A stretch of DNA of 64,000 bases from Candidatus Cloacimonadota bacterium (GTDB taxonomy: Bacteria; Muiribacteriota; UBA6191): NCBI GenBank assembly GCA_023954715.1, contig JAGSHD010000010.1, positions 1 to 64,000 on the forward strand. The letters are read 5' to 3'. A program made the position numbers and the translations under genes. The notes under the pieces are model-generated. The model saw nothing but the letters and a program-made list of their open reading frames with translations, did no database searches and was not told the origin of the DNA. Shown one piece after another: positions 9,108 to 17,744 of the stretch (positions are counted from its first letter, which is position 1; every line of letters starts with the position of its first letter).

Positions 9108-10568
9108 ATGAATATCTTGTTAGTAGATGATGAAAATAATAGCCGTGAATCAGTAGCTGAATTTCTATTTGAGCTAGGTCATCAAGTAAGACAAGCCGAC
9201 AACGCCGGAACAGCTTACAAGTATTTTTTAGAAACAGACTACCCCTTAGTAATCACAGATATTCGTATGCCTGGGATGGATGGAATAGAGTTTTTACAAA
9301 GATTAAAAGGTATTAAAGACAGAAATGTCGATGTAATTGTCTATACGGGACATGGTGATATTGATACAGCTGTTGCTGCTTTAAGATATGGAGCTTATGA
9401 TTATCTTCAAAAGCCTATCAATGTCACTGAACTTGCACTTTTGGTTGAAAAGTCTGCCGAACACCAACACCTCTTAAATGAAAATAGTAAACTGAGTAAA
9501 CAGTTTGATGAAACCCTTTCTCAAGCTACTTCTTCTATCAAAATAGAGCTCGAAGATTATAAGTCTGCCTTTTTAAAAAAGGAAGGACTATTCAATATTA
9601 TAGGAGCCTCCGAACAAATCAAACAGGTCATTGAAACAGCTTTATTGTTTCACCAAGATCGCGACATTCCTGTTATTATTGAAGGTGAAACCGGAACAGG
9701 AAAAGAGCTCTTTGCCAAGTTGATTCATTATGGAGATTCAGTGATTAAAGATCCATTCGTCGATATTAACTGTGCCGCTATCTCACCAGAATTATTTGAA
9801 TCTGAACTTTTCGGCTACGAGGCCGGGTCTTTTACAGGTGGAAAAGCCAGCGGAGAAAAAGGTAAAATCGCCCTTGCTGAAAAAGGATGTTTATTTTTAG
9901 ATGAAATTGGAGAAATGCCTTTAAATTTACAACCAAAGCTATTGCGAGTATTACAAGACAATACCTATTATAGAGTCGGTGGACTAAAAAAAGAAAACCT
10001 AGAAGCCAGAGTTGTTTGCGCTACAAATCGGAGCCTGGAGGAAATGGTTGAGGAAAACACTTTTCGTAGAGATTTATTTTATCGTTTAAATGTAGGTTAT
10101 ATTAAAATTCCTCCACTTAGAGAACGAAAACAAGATATACCTGACTTAGCCTACTCTTTTTTAAAAAGAGAGTCTAAAAAACGTAAACGTAATTTTACTT
10201 CCATATCTGAAGATGCCCTAGACTTTCTGATAAACCATCCTTGGCCCGGTAACATTAGACAGCTTGAAAATACTATTGAACGGGCTATTTTAAGTGCAAA
10301 CGCTGACTCTTTAACGCTTCAACATCTTAATTTTATGAATGGTAACCCCATACAACAACAAGAGCAGCTACAAGCTCAAAGTATGACATTACATGAAGAA
10401 AACTTTACACTACCAGAAGAGACGCTTAATATTGATGCTCTAAACTCTCAAATAGTAGCCAAGGCCCTTGAAAAGTTTAGTGGAAACAAGTCAAAAACAG
10501 CTAAGTATCTTGGAATTTCAAGAAACTCTTTATATTGTAAAATTAATAAAAATAGTAAAGAAGGTTGA
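9108..10568 (+). CDS. NtrC-family sigma-54-dependent response regulator
   Basis: A 486-residue activator in three parts: receiver 1-120 (LLVDDENNS, phosphoacceptor Asp51 in ITDIRMPG), AAA+ domain about 165-395 (Walker A GETGTGKE at 192-199, Walker B LFLDEIGE), and a Fis-type helix-turn-helix at the C-terminus (KSKTAKYLGISRNSLY). The loop that contacts sigma-54, normally GAFTGA, reads GSFTGG and is followed by an unusual short insertion (KASGEKG). It ends the upstream kinase operon. A sigma-54 promoter lies 250 bases downstream, ahead of the next signalling operon, so that operon is a natural target. Confidence 0.93.
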   Translation: MNILLVDDENNSRESVAEFLFELGHQVRQADNAGTAYKYFLETDYPLVITDIRMPGMDGIEFLQRLKGIKDRNVDVIVYTGHGDIDTAVAALRYGAYDYLQKPINVTELALLVEKSAEHQHLLNENSKLSKQFDETLSQATSSIKIELEDYKSAFLKKEGLFNIIGASEQIKQVIETALLFHQDRDIPVIIEGETGTGKELFAKLIHYGDSVIKDPFVDINCAAISPELFESELFGYEAGSFTGGKASGEKGKIALAEKGCLFLDEIGEMPLNLQPKLLRVLQDNTYYRVGGLKKENLEARVVCATNRSLEEMVEENTFRRDLFYRLNVGYIKIPPLRERKQDIPDLAYSFLKRESKKRKRNFTSISEDALDFLINHPWPGNIRQLENTIERAILSANADSLTLQHLNFMNGNPIQQQEQLQAQSMTLHEENFTLPEETLNIDALNSQIVAKALEKFSGNKSKTAKYLGISRNSLYCKINKNSKEG

Positions 10569-10748
10569 TTGACTATATTTTACATTTGTCAAGCTTGTGA
10601 AACAATTTTTTAGAGATAACTTTTGAAAGTTTTCTCTGGCCACAGTTTCAATTATAGTCTGCTTTAGAGTAATTTTTACCTCTTCCAAAAACCAATGATG
10701 CTATGCGTACAATCCTGAGTATTCAATGTGTACATATTGAGTCATATA

Positions 10749-10765
10749 GTGTGGCACCACCACAC
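10749..10765. promoter_or_regulatory. Inverted repeat, candidate activator site
   Basis: GTGTGG-CACCA-CCACAC is a perfect 6-bp inverted repeat placed about 75-92 bp upstream of the start predicted for the sigma-54 promoter at 10815. That is a usual position for an NtrC-family enhancer. No T-run follows, so it is not a terminator. Confidence 0.4.
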
Positions 10766-10814
10766 CAATGATGATATATAAGTGGTATATGGCTGACATA
10801 TTCTACTTTGTATC

Positions 10815-10830
10815 TGGCACTCTCTTTGCT
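10815..10830 (+). promoter_or_regulatory. Sigma-54 promoter (-24/-12)
   Basis: TGGCACT-CTCT-TTGCT matches the consensus TGGCACG-N4-TTGCW at all but one base. GG is at 10816-10817 and GC at 10828-10829. Transcription would start near 10841, 23 bases before the 52-aa ORF. Confidence 0.75.
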
Positions 10831-10863
10831 TATTGAGTTATAACTAAACTTAAGGACAATTTG

Positions 10864-11022
10864 ATGCAAGAGCCTACTAAAATACAAGACTTACCTAACT
10901 TTCGCTCCCTAGCACAAGAAATTTTAGAAACCGAGCATAATATTGCCAAGATAAAAGATTCTACTATTCATAAATCTTTTCAAACGTCTCATCAATATTC
11001 TAAATCAACCACTAAGGAGTAA
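10864..11022 (+). CDS. Small hypothetical protein, 52 aa
   Basis: First ORF after the sigma-54 promoter. It starts MQEPTKIQDLPNFRSLA behind AAGGA and ends TTKE. Its final codons carry AAGGAG, the ribosome-binding site of the following kinase gene, whose GTG lies 3 bases beyond the stop. The protein is hydrophilic, helical in appearance, and has no signal peptide. It could be a small kinase-interacting protein or a leader that couples translation. No family is recognised. Confidence 0.6.
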   Translation: MQEPTKIQDLPNFRSLAQEILETEHNIAKIKDSTIHKSFQTSHQYSKSTTKE

Positions 11023-11025
11023 GTA

Positions 11026-12240
11026 GTGATTAAGAGCCTAGATTCAATAAACGATTCCAATTCGAATCCTAGCTCTATCTCTAATTCTACTGCCTTAGTA
11101 TGGCTACATAATAGCTCTACTTTATTTAATGAAGTACAACTTTTATGTAAGACTAAAGCTCAGTCCCCTTCTTTCTATGAAGATATGGAGATCCTCAGTT
11201 TAAACAAAACTTGCCACTTACTTATCTTGAGTGTTGGGGAAATGGGTTTTAAAGACTTTTCTAAATTAGTGGACACTCTAATTCTTAAAAAGAAAAATAG
11301 TGAAGTTTTGTTACACTTAGACTCAAGCCAAGAAACAATTAACCAACAAATAGAGTCTAGCTATTCGGACCGAAATCGTATTAACTTTATTGATAAACTA
11401 GGTAGTCCCAGAGAGTTTTACTTTTTGATTACAAGTTTAATCTCAAAATCACAACTCAGAAATAATCAAAATCAAGAAAAGCAAGGCAACTTTATTTCTA
11501 TAAAAGAAAGCAATGCGGACAATAAAGAGCTAAGCTCATTAATCGCTTGCGGTATGGCACATGACGTCAATAACATTTTAACAGCAATTCAGGGGCGAGT
11601 TTGGTATCTAGAAAAAATAGCTCGTATTCAAGATCATGAAAGCTATACCATTACACCTAAGCAAGCATTTTTGGATGTTTCACGATGGATTTTAAAAATT
11701 AAATCCCTTTTGAAACAATTAATTGAAATGAGCAAAGAAAAGGCCTTTAAACAACATAAAATAGATTTAAATAATGTTTTAAAATCTAGTATGGAATTAG
11801 CTAATTCACTGATTTGTGAGTCCGTTAAAGTCACACTTAGATTACCCGAGCAAAAGACACCTTCTATGGGCGATTTTACTCTACTTGAACAAGTTATATT
11901 AAATTTATGTATCAATGCAAAAAATGCAATGATAGGTGATGGTACACTAGAAGTTAAGTTAACTCAAAATGTCAAAATTGACGATGGTTTATATCATCAA
12001 ATAAAGTTGACAGACAATGGTAAGGGTATAAGCTCTTCTGACTTAGAGCATATTTTTGATCCGTTCTTTAGTACTGATAAAAAATCTAAAGGACATGGAT
12101 TGGGACTTTTTATGTGTAAACAAATTATTGAAAAGCATCATGGCTTTATTGAAGTACAATCTCATCTAAATGAAGGTTCTATTTTTACTATTAACATACC
12201 TATTTACAACAATAATCAACTTGAGAAAAGGATTTCTTAG
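11026..12240 (+). CDS. Sensor histidine kinase
   Basis: A 404-residue soluble kinase starting at GTG with AAGGAG six bases upstream. Residues about 20-145 resemble a receiver-like alpha/beta domain (TALVWLHNSS; HLLILSVGEMG) without a clear acidic pocket. The DHp segment has GMAHDVNNILTAIQG with His179. The HATPase shows NLCINAKNAM, TDNGKGI and GHGLGLFM. It is the second gene of the sigma-54-driven operon and precedes a receiver protein by 1 base. Confidence 0.88.
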   Translation: MIKSLDSINDSNSNPSSISNSTALVWLHNSSTLFNEVQLLCKTKAQSPSFYEDMEILSLNKTCHLLILSVGEMGFKDFSKLVDTLILKKKNSEVLLHLDSSQETINQQIESSYSDRNRINFIDKLGSPREFYFLITSLISKSQLRNNQNQEKQGNFISIKESNADNKELSSLIACGMAHDVNNILTAIQGRVWYLEKIARIQDHESYTITPKQAFLDVSRWILKIKSLLKQLIEMSKEKAFKQHKIDLNNVLKSSMELANSLICESVKVTLRLPEQKTPSMGDFTLLEQVILNLCINAKNAMIGDGTLEVKLTQNVKIDDGLYHQIKLTDNGKGISSSDLEHIFDPFFSTDKKSKGHGLGLFMCKQIIEKHHGFIEVQSHLNEGSIFTINIPIYNNNQLEKRIS

Positions 12241-12241
12241 T

Positions 12242-12733
12242 ATGCAACCATTTAAAGTACTTATAGCTGATCAAGATATGGAGTCCTTTCTAGAAGTAGA
12301 AAAAGAGTTCAAAAATCAAAACAAATTCCAACCACAGTTTTTAAACTATCAAGTATCCTTAAATGTAGATAAAATTAAACAATGTAATCCGGATCTTTTG
12401 GTTTTAGATTGGACTAAACTTAATGATGATCATGACCGCATTGTTGAAACAATCAAGCAAAAGTGTCATACCCTACCGATCTATGTTACTAATTTTGAAG
12501 GTCGAGCGATTAATAATCTAAGTACTAACAGCTCTTTGATACCCAAAGGAAACTGTAAAATTGAAGATGAAAGAATCAGACGTCTTCGATCTGCTCTACG
12601 AATCATAAAACGTAAAAGTATTCCAAATAAAGTTAGCTTTAAGCATCTCTATAGTCAAGAAGAATTACCTAAAGTAGATTTCGATTACAAACTCAAAAAG
12701 CAAATTCGTCACAATTGCCACTTAGAGCTCTGA
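12242..12733 (+). CDS. Receiver-like response regulator, diverged
   Basis: A 163-residue protein starting MQPFKVLIADQDMES, one base after the kinase stop; AAAGGA lies ten bases upstream. A longer in-frame reading from 12170 exists but its first 24 codons lie inside the kinase gene and have no ribosome-binding site. The fold follows a receiver: IADQD, LVLDW with a possible phosphoacceptor near residue 59, and PKG at the usual Lys position. The tail about 125-163 is basic (RRLRSALRIIKRK), with no known output domain. It may pass the signal by protein interaction. A terminator follows. Confidence 0.7.
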   Translation: MQPFKVLIADQDMESFLEVEKEFKNQNKFQPQFLNYQVSLNVDKIKQCNPDLLVLDWTKLNDDHDRIVETIKQKCHTLPIYVTNFEGRAINNLSTNSSLIPKGNCKIEDERIRRLRSALRIIKRKSIPNKVSFKHLYSQEELPKVDFDYKLKKQIRHNCHLEL

Positions 12734-12754
12734 TCTTTATAGCTAACACGACCT

Positions 12755-12780
12755 AGTCCCATTTTTATGGGGCTTTTTTA
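12755..12780 (+). terminator. Rho-independent terminator
   Basis: AGTCCCAT, loop TTTT, ATGGGGCT, then TTTTTTA. It ends the sigma-54-driven kinase operon. Confidence 0.85.
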
Positions 12781-12802
12781 TTATCCTATAAACATAGTCA
12801 AT

Positions 12803-13696
12803 TCATGCGTTACTTCTAATAAAAGTTAAAACCTCTAAAAAATGATCAATAGGTGCGTCTTTTGAAGTTAAAATATCAATATGACCATAGTCATTTTTGT
12901 TACCGTTAGCCTTAGACAAAACCAAAGATTTTTTAGGCCCCACACCAGATTCATCAGCAAAAATTTGCATATCAATCGGATGACCCAATGCTTTATCATT
13001 TACACCTGTTAAATAGAGAGTATCTGGCAAAGTTAGGTCTTTAACTTTTTGTCCATAATCAAATCCATCTTGGGGATCAATCCACGGTAAAACCCTTGCC
13101 CATAATAGGCTTTCATAGTGCGTCAATTTAGACTCGCTATCTGAACCAAAGCCTAATTGCTTAGCTGGTAAAAAACCTACGATATTAGCAACTAAAGGAC
13201 AAACAAATCTCCAGATAAATTCCATATAAAAAATAGCATGAATATTGTTTACAGTTATCGAGCGTTTTGAACCAAAAAATACACAACATTCTATTTGATC
13301 GATATACTTAGGGAACCTTGCTAACACAGAGTTTATAATTACTCCACCCCAAGAATGAGCCACTAAAATTAAGGAGGAATGTTTGGCAAGTAAGGTGTCT
13401 AATAATAAGGGAAGATCCTCACAGATAATTTGTGTTTGACCATATTTTGAATCTTTAGAAACAGAAGGTTTACTTTCGCCCCGTCCTCTAGCATCTGCTA
13501 CGTAAACACAATAGTTGTGTTGTGCTAAAAAACAAGCAAAACCTTTGTTAGATTGGGTATAAAAAACTTTACCATTTTCAATTGCACCATGAATCATCAA
13601 AACTGCTGGGTCATGGCCATCTTTGTATACTTTACGTAGATGTAAACTCTCGTTTTGATGACTTATAAATATAGACTCTTGTTTAATATCACTCAT
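12803..13696 (-). CDS. Alpha/beta hydrolase
   Basis: A 297-residue serine hydrolase-type protein. The oxyanion segment MIHGAIENG comes first, the nucleophile elbow VAHSWGGV has Ser near 118, and the late segments DGFDYG and [13 protein letters not shown] supply likely Asp and His of the triad. There is no signal peptide. It is a single gene, divergent from the molybdenum-cofactor operon and ending close to a terminator that belongs to the opposite strand. The substrate cannot be told from the sequence; lipase, esterase or lactonase are all possible. Confidence 0.8.
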   Translation of the reverse strand: MSDIKQESIFISHQNESLHLRKVYKDGHDPAVLMIHGAIENGKVFYTQSNKGFACFLAQHNYCVYVADARGRGESKPSVSKDSKYGQTQIICEDLPLLLDTLLAKHSSLILVAHSWGGVIINSVLARFPKYIDQIECCVFFGSKRSITVNNIHAIFYMEFIWRFVCPLVANIVGFLPAKQLGFGSDSESKLTHYESLLWARVLPWIDPQDGFDYGQKVKDLTLPDTLYLTGVNDKALGHPIDMQIFADESGVGPKKSLVLSKANGNKNDYGHIDILTSKDAPIDHFLEVLTFIRSNA

Positions 13697-13914
13697 AAAA
13701 AAAAGGGTAACATTTCACAAAGGGTTTGTCATTTGAGATACTTAAACAAAGAATTTATTGTTGCAAACCTAAACTTTTTAGAATAAGTGAAATTACTATT
13801 ATCGCAATATTGAATCTCAACGATCTTGAAAACTTTCAGCAAATAGATTTAAATGTACATAAATATAATTAAACCATAGAGTCATGAAACTAAATGACCA
13901 ATCCTGGAGATGAT

Positions 13915-14382
13915 ATGAAAGTATCGATTATTCAAACTCTTGATCCTCAACGAGACAATTCAAAAAGTAAGATTGCCAGTGAGACCTTACTTCAACTATT
14001 GCAAAATCAAGAGATCATAAGCCATATGGAAACGCAAGCTATAGAGCTAGAAATCAATACCTTAGCTCAGTCTATTCAACAATTATGTAAAGGCAATGAT
14101 ATTATTTTTACAATTGGAGGAACAGGCCTTGGTCTAGATGATTGTGTCCCAGAGGCTAGTAAATCCATATATCAAAGAGAATGTCCAGGGATTGCAGAAC
14201 TCATGAGATCTGAGACTGCAAAAATTAATAAAAAGGCTTGGATTTCGCGATATACCGCTGGTATCTACAATAATTGCCTAATCGTCAATTTCCCTGGTAA
14301 AAAAAGCTCTGTAACAGAGTGCTTCGAATGTGCCCATGATATCATCCTTCATACAGCCAAAATGTTATGCAAACTAAAATAG
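13915..14382 (+). CDS. mogA: Molybdopterin adenylyltransferase (MogA/MoaB family)
   Basis: The product activates molybdopterin by adenylation before molybdate insertion. Diagnostic segments are FTIGGTGLGLDDCVPEA (around 72-88) and the substrate-binding stretch MRSETAKINKKAWISRYTAG, both typical of the MogA/MoaB fold. The length of 155 residues fits. I start at the ATG at 13915, since GGAG lies 5 bases before it; a start 21 bases upstream has no such site. The gene overlaps mobA by 16 bases. MogA and MoaB cannot be separated with certainty here. Confidence 0.88.
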   Translation: MKVSIIQTLDPQRDNSKSKIASETLLQLLQNQEIISHMETQAIELEINTLAQSIQQLCKGNDIIFTIGGTGLGLDDCVPEASKSIYQRECPGIAELMRSETAKINKKAWISRYTAGIYNNCLIVNFPGKKSSVTECFECAHDIILHTAKMLCKLK

Positions 14383-14942
14383 ATTATGATATAGCCATTT
14401 TATGTGGCGGCTTGAGCTCTAGGTTCAAAAAAGATAAAACTCTTGCTCAAGTAAATGAAAAAAGTATGATCCAATGCACAATAGACAGTGTTCAACCCTT
14501 ACAAAAAAGAATTTTCTTAGTCTGTAAAGAGACACACCATGATAAATACAAAGATTTAAACCTAGACTTTAGCTTTGACACTGAACGAGATTTTGCCTCA
14601 ATCTATGGCTTAAAAGCTGCCTTAGAGGGATCAACAAAGCAGCATGTGTTAGTTTTGGCTGCTGATTTACCTTTATTTGAATTAGAAGTTGTTTTACATC
14701 TCTTAAAAAACCATACAGGCAAGTCTACCATAGCCTATTACGATGGACTTCAACCATTATCCTCTATTTATGACATTGATATCTTAGAGCAGTTAAACGA
14801 ATATATTTCACATGGAACCTTAGCTATACAAAAGTTTGTTAAGTCCATTGACCATTCATTAGTTCATTTTGATCACCTAAAAAACAACCCCTTTCAAAAT
14901 ATAAATACTCAACAGGATCTATCTAATCTAATACCTAAATAA
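14367..14942 (+). CDS. mobA: Molybdenum cofactor guanylyltransferase
   Basis: The product transfers GMP to Mo-molybdopterin to make the MGD cofactor used by DMSO-reductase-family enzymes such as NapA. The nucleotide-binding motif ILCGGLSSRFKKDK (residues about 10-23) is the family signature, and VLAADLPLFE is the metal-binding aspartate segment. At 191 residues it has normal length. It overlaps mogA and precedes moeA by 71 bases. Its presence fits the napA operon 10 kb away. Confidence 0.9.
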   Translation: MQTKIDYDIAILCGGLSSRFKKDKTLAQVNEKSMIQCTIDSVQPLQKRIFLVCKETHHDKYKDLNLDFSFDTERDFASIYGLKAALEGSTKQHVLVLAADLPLFELEVVLHLLKNHTGKSTIAYYDGLQPLSSIYDIDILEQLNEYISHGTLAIQKFVKSIDHSLVHFDHLKNNPFQNINTQQDLSNLIPK

Positions 14943-15013
14943 AAATTACTTAATAATTCATAGAAACCTTGTTAGAGTGATATTTTCATAACAACTATTT
15001 AATGGAGTCACTT

Positions 15014-16189
15014 ATGATTCAATACCAAGAAGCAATTGATCTTTTAGATCAAAATATTAAAGAGTTATCTACAGAGACTATTTCCATCTTTGATGGGACC
15101 CATCGAGTGATTGCTCAAGACACTTTTGCAAATCAAAACTACCCTCCCTTCTCAAAGTCGGCTATGGATGGCTATGCACTATACTCTGCTGGCGATTCTT
15201 CTTATGAAATTGTCGGAGAAATAGCAGCAGGAGACCAAAAAGATATCAAATTAGATAAGGGACAATGCGTACGAATTTTTACGGGTGCTAAAGTCCCTAG
15301 TAATTGCTCTTGTGTGATTCGACAAGAGTATGTTCTTGCTACTGATAGTAAAATCGAAGTACAACAAGAAGACAATGTAAATATCATCAAAGAAGGCGTA
15401 GATCTTAAAGTAGGAGATCTAATTGTTGCTAAAGGCACTAAATTAAAGGCTCAAGACCTATCTATTTTAGCTAGCTTTGGAATTTGTGATATCTTAGTCT
15501 ACAAGAAGCCAAAAGTAGGTATTATTGCCACCGGAAGTGAGCTCGTTTCTCCAGAGAAGACACCGTTAGATGGACAAATAAGAAATAGCAACTCTATTTT
15601 AGTATCAAGTATTTTAAAGTCTCGCCATTTTGATTGTATCGATTACGGTATCATTAATGACAATGAAGAAAATATTATTTGTGCTCTTAAAAAGGCTCTT
15701 GAGGATAATGACCTTGTGATTACAACCGGTGGAGTCTCTGTTGGAGATTATGATCTAATTCCAAAAATTTTAGCAAATCAACATCTTGATAAAATCTTTC
15801 ATGGAGTAGCATTACAGCCCGGAAAACCTGTTTGTTTTTTTAAAGGTGACAAAGAAGTTTTCTTTGGCTTACCTGGCAACCCAGTAGCAAGCTTTGTAAA
15901 CACTTATCTTTTTGTTTTACCTGCTCTAAATCAAATGATGGGCCTCAATGTGAAACAAAAGTGCCTTAGTGCTCCTCTTTCTCAAGAACAAAACTTTAAA
16001 GCCCAAAAGCGTCTCAAGTTAGTTCCAGCAAAGCTATTAGTAGATGGAAGTATCGACTTAATCAAAATGCATGGCAGTGCTCATTTACATTGTTTATGTG
16101 AAGCTAATGTCTTAGTTAAAATCCCTCAAGATGGTGGCCTATTTAAACAAGGTCATAAGCTAGAATACATTCAATTGGAAATCCTATGA
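15014..16189 (+). CDS. moeA: Molybdopterin molybdenumtransferase
   Basis: The product inserts molybdate into adenylated molybdopterin. Family segments visible are FSKSAMDGYALYS, RIFTGAKVP, the central VGIIATGSELV and ITTGGVSVGDYD of the MoCF domain, and the C-terminal domain after LPGNPVASF. The length of 391 residues is normal. The ATG at 15014 has GGAG six bases upstream and is preferred over an in-frame ATG 12 bases earlier. Its stop overlaps the next gene by 4 bases, so the FGE-like protein is translationally coupled to cofactor synthesis. Confidence 0.94.
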   Translation: MIQYQEAIDLLDQNIKELSTETISIFDGTHRVIAQDTFANQNYPPFSKSAMDGYALYSAGDSSYEIVGEIAAGDQKDIKLDKGQCVRIFTGAKVPSNCSCVIRQEYVLATDSKIEVQQEDNVNIIKEGVDLKVGDLIVAKGTKLKAQDLSILASFGICDILVYKKPKVGIIATGSELVSPEKTPLDGQIRNSNSILVSSILKSRHFDCIDYGIINDNEENIICALKKALEDNDLVITTGGVSVGDYDLIPKILANQHLDKIFHGVALQPGKPVCFFKGDKEVFFGLPGNPVASFVNTYLFVLPALNQMMGLNVKQKCLSAPLSQEQNFKAQKRLKLVPAKLLVDGSIDLIKMHGSAHLHCLCEANVLVKIPQDGGLFKQGHKLEYIQLEIL

Positions 16190-17346
16190 AACAACTTCTC
16201 TTATTAATTTTCGTAAATTTAAGCTATTGTAATACAGTAGTTCATCACAAAGTCCTTAAAAATGTAACCATTCCAGAAACTTCCATTTTGTGTATAAAAG
16301 AAGAGCCCAAAAAGCCTTACGACATAGTTTTTTTAACTTTAGGTGGTTTTATTTCAGGCATGGGTCAATTTACGCCACAAAAAAACTGTGAGGGGTTAAA
16401 AACTAATTTTGGCTTAGAGCTGCATCAAGGAGATCGATTTTTAGGAGTCCTAGAAGACCAAAAGATCAATATCCAAACCAAAGATTTTATGATCAAAATA
16501 AATGCTAGTGAAATCATTGAGATCAATAACTTGGGGCATATCTTTGAAATTAAAACCAATCAAGACCAATATCTTGGATTTATTATTAATGAGTTTATTG
16601 ATGTTTTAACACCTTTTCAAATTCAAAATATACCAGTAACTACTCTAAAGTCTTATACCATGCCATCAAGTCATAAAGAAAAGAGCTTCATGGAGCTAAA
16701 CAGCTTTTGGGATCCTATTTTTTCGAGTGTCTTTTTTCTAAAAAAAGCTGGAGAATTTGAAATGGGTAAAAATACACAAGTCCCAATTTTTTTAGATGAA
16801 GCTCCAGCACATAAAGTTACTATATCTCAAGACTTCTATATCGCAAGACATGAAGTAACTGTAGAGGACTGGCTTAAGATCATGCCTGATAATAACTTTC
16901 CTTTACAAGATGATTGTTTAAAATGTCCCATCAGTAACGCTAACTGGAACCAAGTTGATCAATTTATTCAAAAGTTAAACACTATGCAAAACCAAGTTGT
17001 CTATTCTCTCCCTACAGAGGCTGAATGGGAATTTGTTGCCAGTCCATATGAAATAGAAGAAAAAACACCAAAAGACAAGTTTAACAATGTTTGTGAATAC
17101 CAAGATAAAAACTTATTTTGTGATTTATTTTCTGGAGTATGGGAGTGGACAAAAGACAATAAGTCAACTTATACAAAAGACCATGTCACTGATCCTTTAG
17201 TCCTAACAGACTCTAAAAGAAAAATCTACCGTGGAGGAAGTAACTTTTCACAAAAAAGAGTACGAAACCACAGCTATAGAGGCTCAGCCTCAACATCCAA
17301 AAATGACCATACCATCGGATTTAGATTGGTATTAAGAAGGCGATAA
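16186..17346 (+). CDS. Exported protein with formylglycine-generating-enzyme-like domain
   Basis: A 386-residue protein. Residues 1-16 look like a signal peptide (MKQLLLLIFVNLSYC). The first half (about 20-170) is beta-rich and unrecognised. The second half (about 185-386) is a SUMF1/FGE-sulfatase C-type-lectin fold: FEMGKNTQVP, FYIARHEVTVEDWLKIM, YSLPTEAEWEF, GVWEWT, and the terminal IYRGGSNFS with IGFRLVLRR. Several cysteines are present, but true FGE catalysis cannot be confirmed. It is coupled to moeA by a 4-base overlap and to the next gene by 1 base. Many such domains are non-catalytic ligand-binding or assembly proteins. Confidence 0.8.
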   Translation: MKQLLLLIFVNLSYCNTVVHHKVLKNVTIPETSILCIKEEPKKPYDIVFLTLGGFISGMGQFTPQKNCEGLKTNFGLELHQGDRFLGVLEDQKINIQTKDFMIKINASEIIEINNLGHIFEIKTNQDQYLGFIINEFIDVLTPFQIQNIPVTTLKSYTMPSSHKEKSFMELNSFWDPIFSSVFFLKKAGEFEMGKNTQVPIFLDEAPAHKVTISQDFYIARHEVTVEDWLKIMPDNNFPLQDDCLKCPISNANWNQVDQFIQKLNTMQNQVVYSLPTEAEWEFVASPYEIEEKTPKDKFNNVCEYQDKNLFCDLFSGVWEWTKDNKSTYTKDHVTDPLVLTDSKRKIYRGGSNFSQKRVRNHSYRGSASTSKNDHTIGFRLVLRRR

Positions 17347-17744
17347 TGAAAGAAAGACTATTTTGTGCATCTAGACGTGGCGATTTAACAAGAATTTTAA
17401 TCTCACAATTTATTGATGAAGATCCAATAAAAATCGAGTTTGTGGTTAACCAACATCGTGGAGAACTCAACGATTTAAAACTACTCATGCGAGATCTACA
17501 GGTTTGTGAGATTGCCCAAGAAGTCATTCGAGGCTTATGGATTTCCCAACCAGAAACTCGTACCGACTTTGATGCTAGTGTAAATCACTTGTTAGCATAT
17601 TATGAAAAAGAACAGTTTCTTAAAATGGTGGAAGTACCATTAGACGAAAGTCTATCTGTATCTTTATTATGCCAGGAAAATACAAAAGAAGAGCTAGCAG
17701 ATACTCTTCTTAAGTATTTGATAAAGAGTAAATCACCTATTTAA
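17346..17744 (+). CDS. Conserved-looking hypothetical protein, 132 aa
   Basis: A soluble protein starting MKERLFCASRRGDLTRILIS; its ATG shares one base with the upstream stop (TAATG), so it belongs to the Mo-cofactor operon. It is acidic and helical, without signal peptide, membrane segment or metal motif. Its stop overlaps the stop of the convergent outer-membrane gene by 4 bases. Small acidic proteins near molybdoenzyme genes are sometimes maturation chaperones, but no TorD-like or NapD-like motif is visible and I do not assign one. Confidence 0.65.
   Translation: MKERLFCASRRGDLTRILISQFIDEDPIKIEFVVNQHRGELNDLKLLMRDLQVCEIAQEVIRGLWISQPETRTDFDASVNHLLAYYEKEQFLKMVEVPLDESLSVSLLCQENTKEELADTLLKYLIKSKSPI

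Noticed and set aside
12170..12241. Longer start for the receiver-like protein
   Set aside because: The extra 24 codons lie within the upstream kinase gene and lack a ribosome-binding site; the ATG at 12242 is better.
16186..17346. Insertion sequence or horizontally acquired cargo
   Set aside because: Base composition and tight overlaps with moeA match the neighbours; no inverted repeats or transposase is present anywhere in the window.
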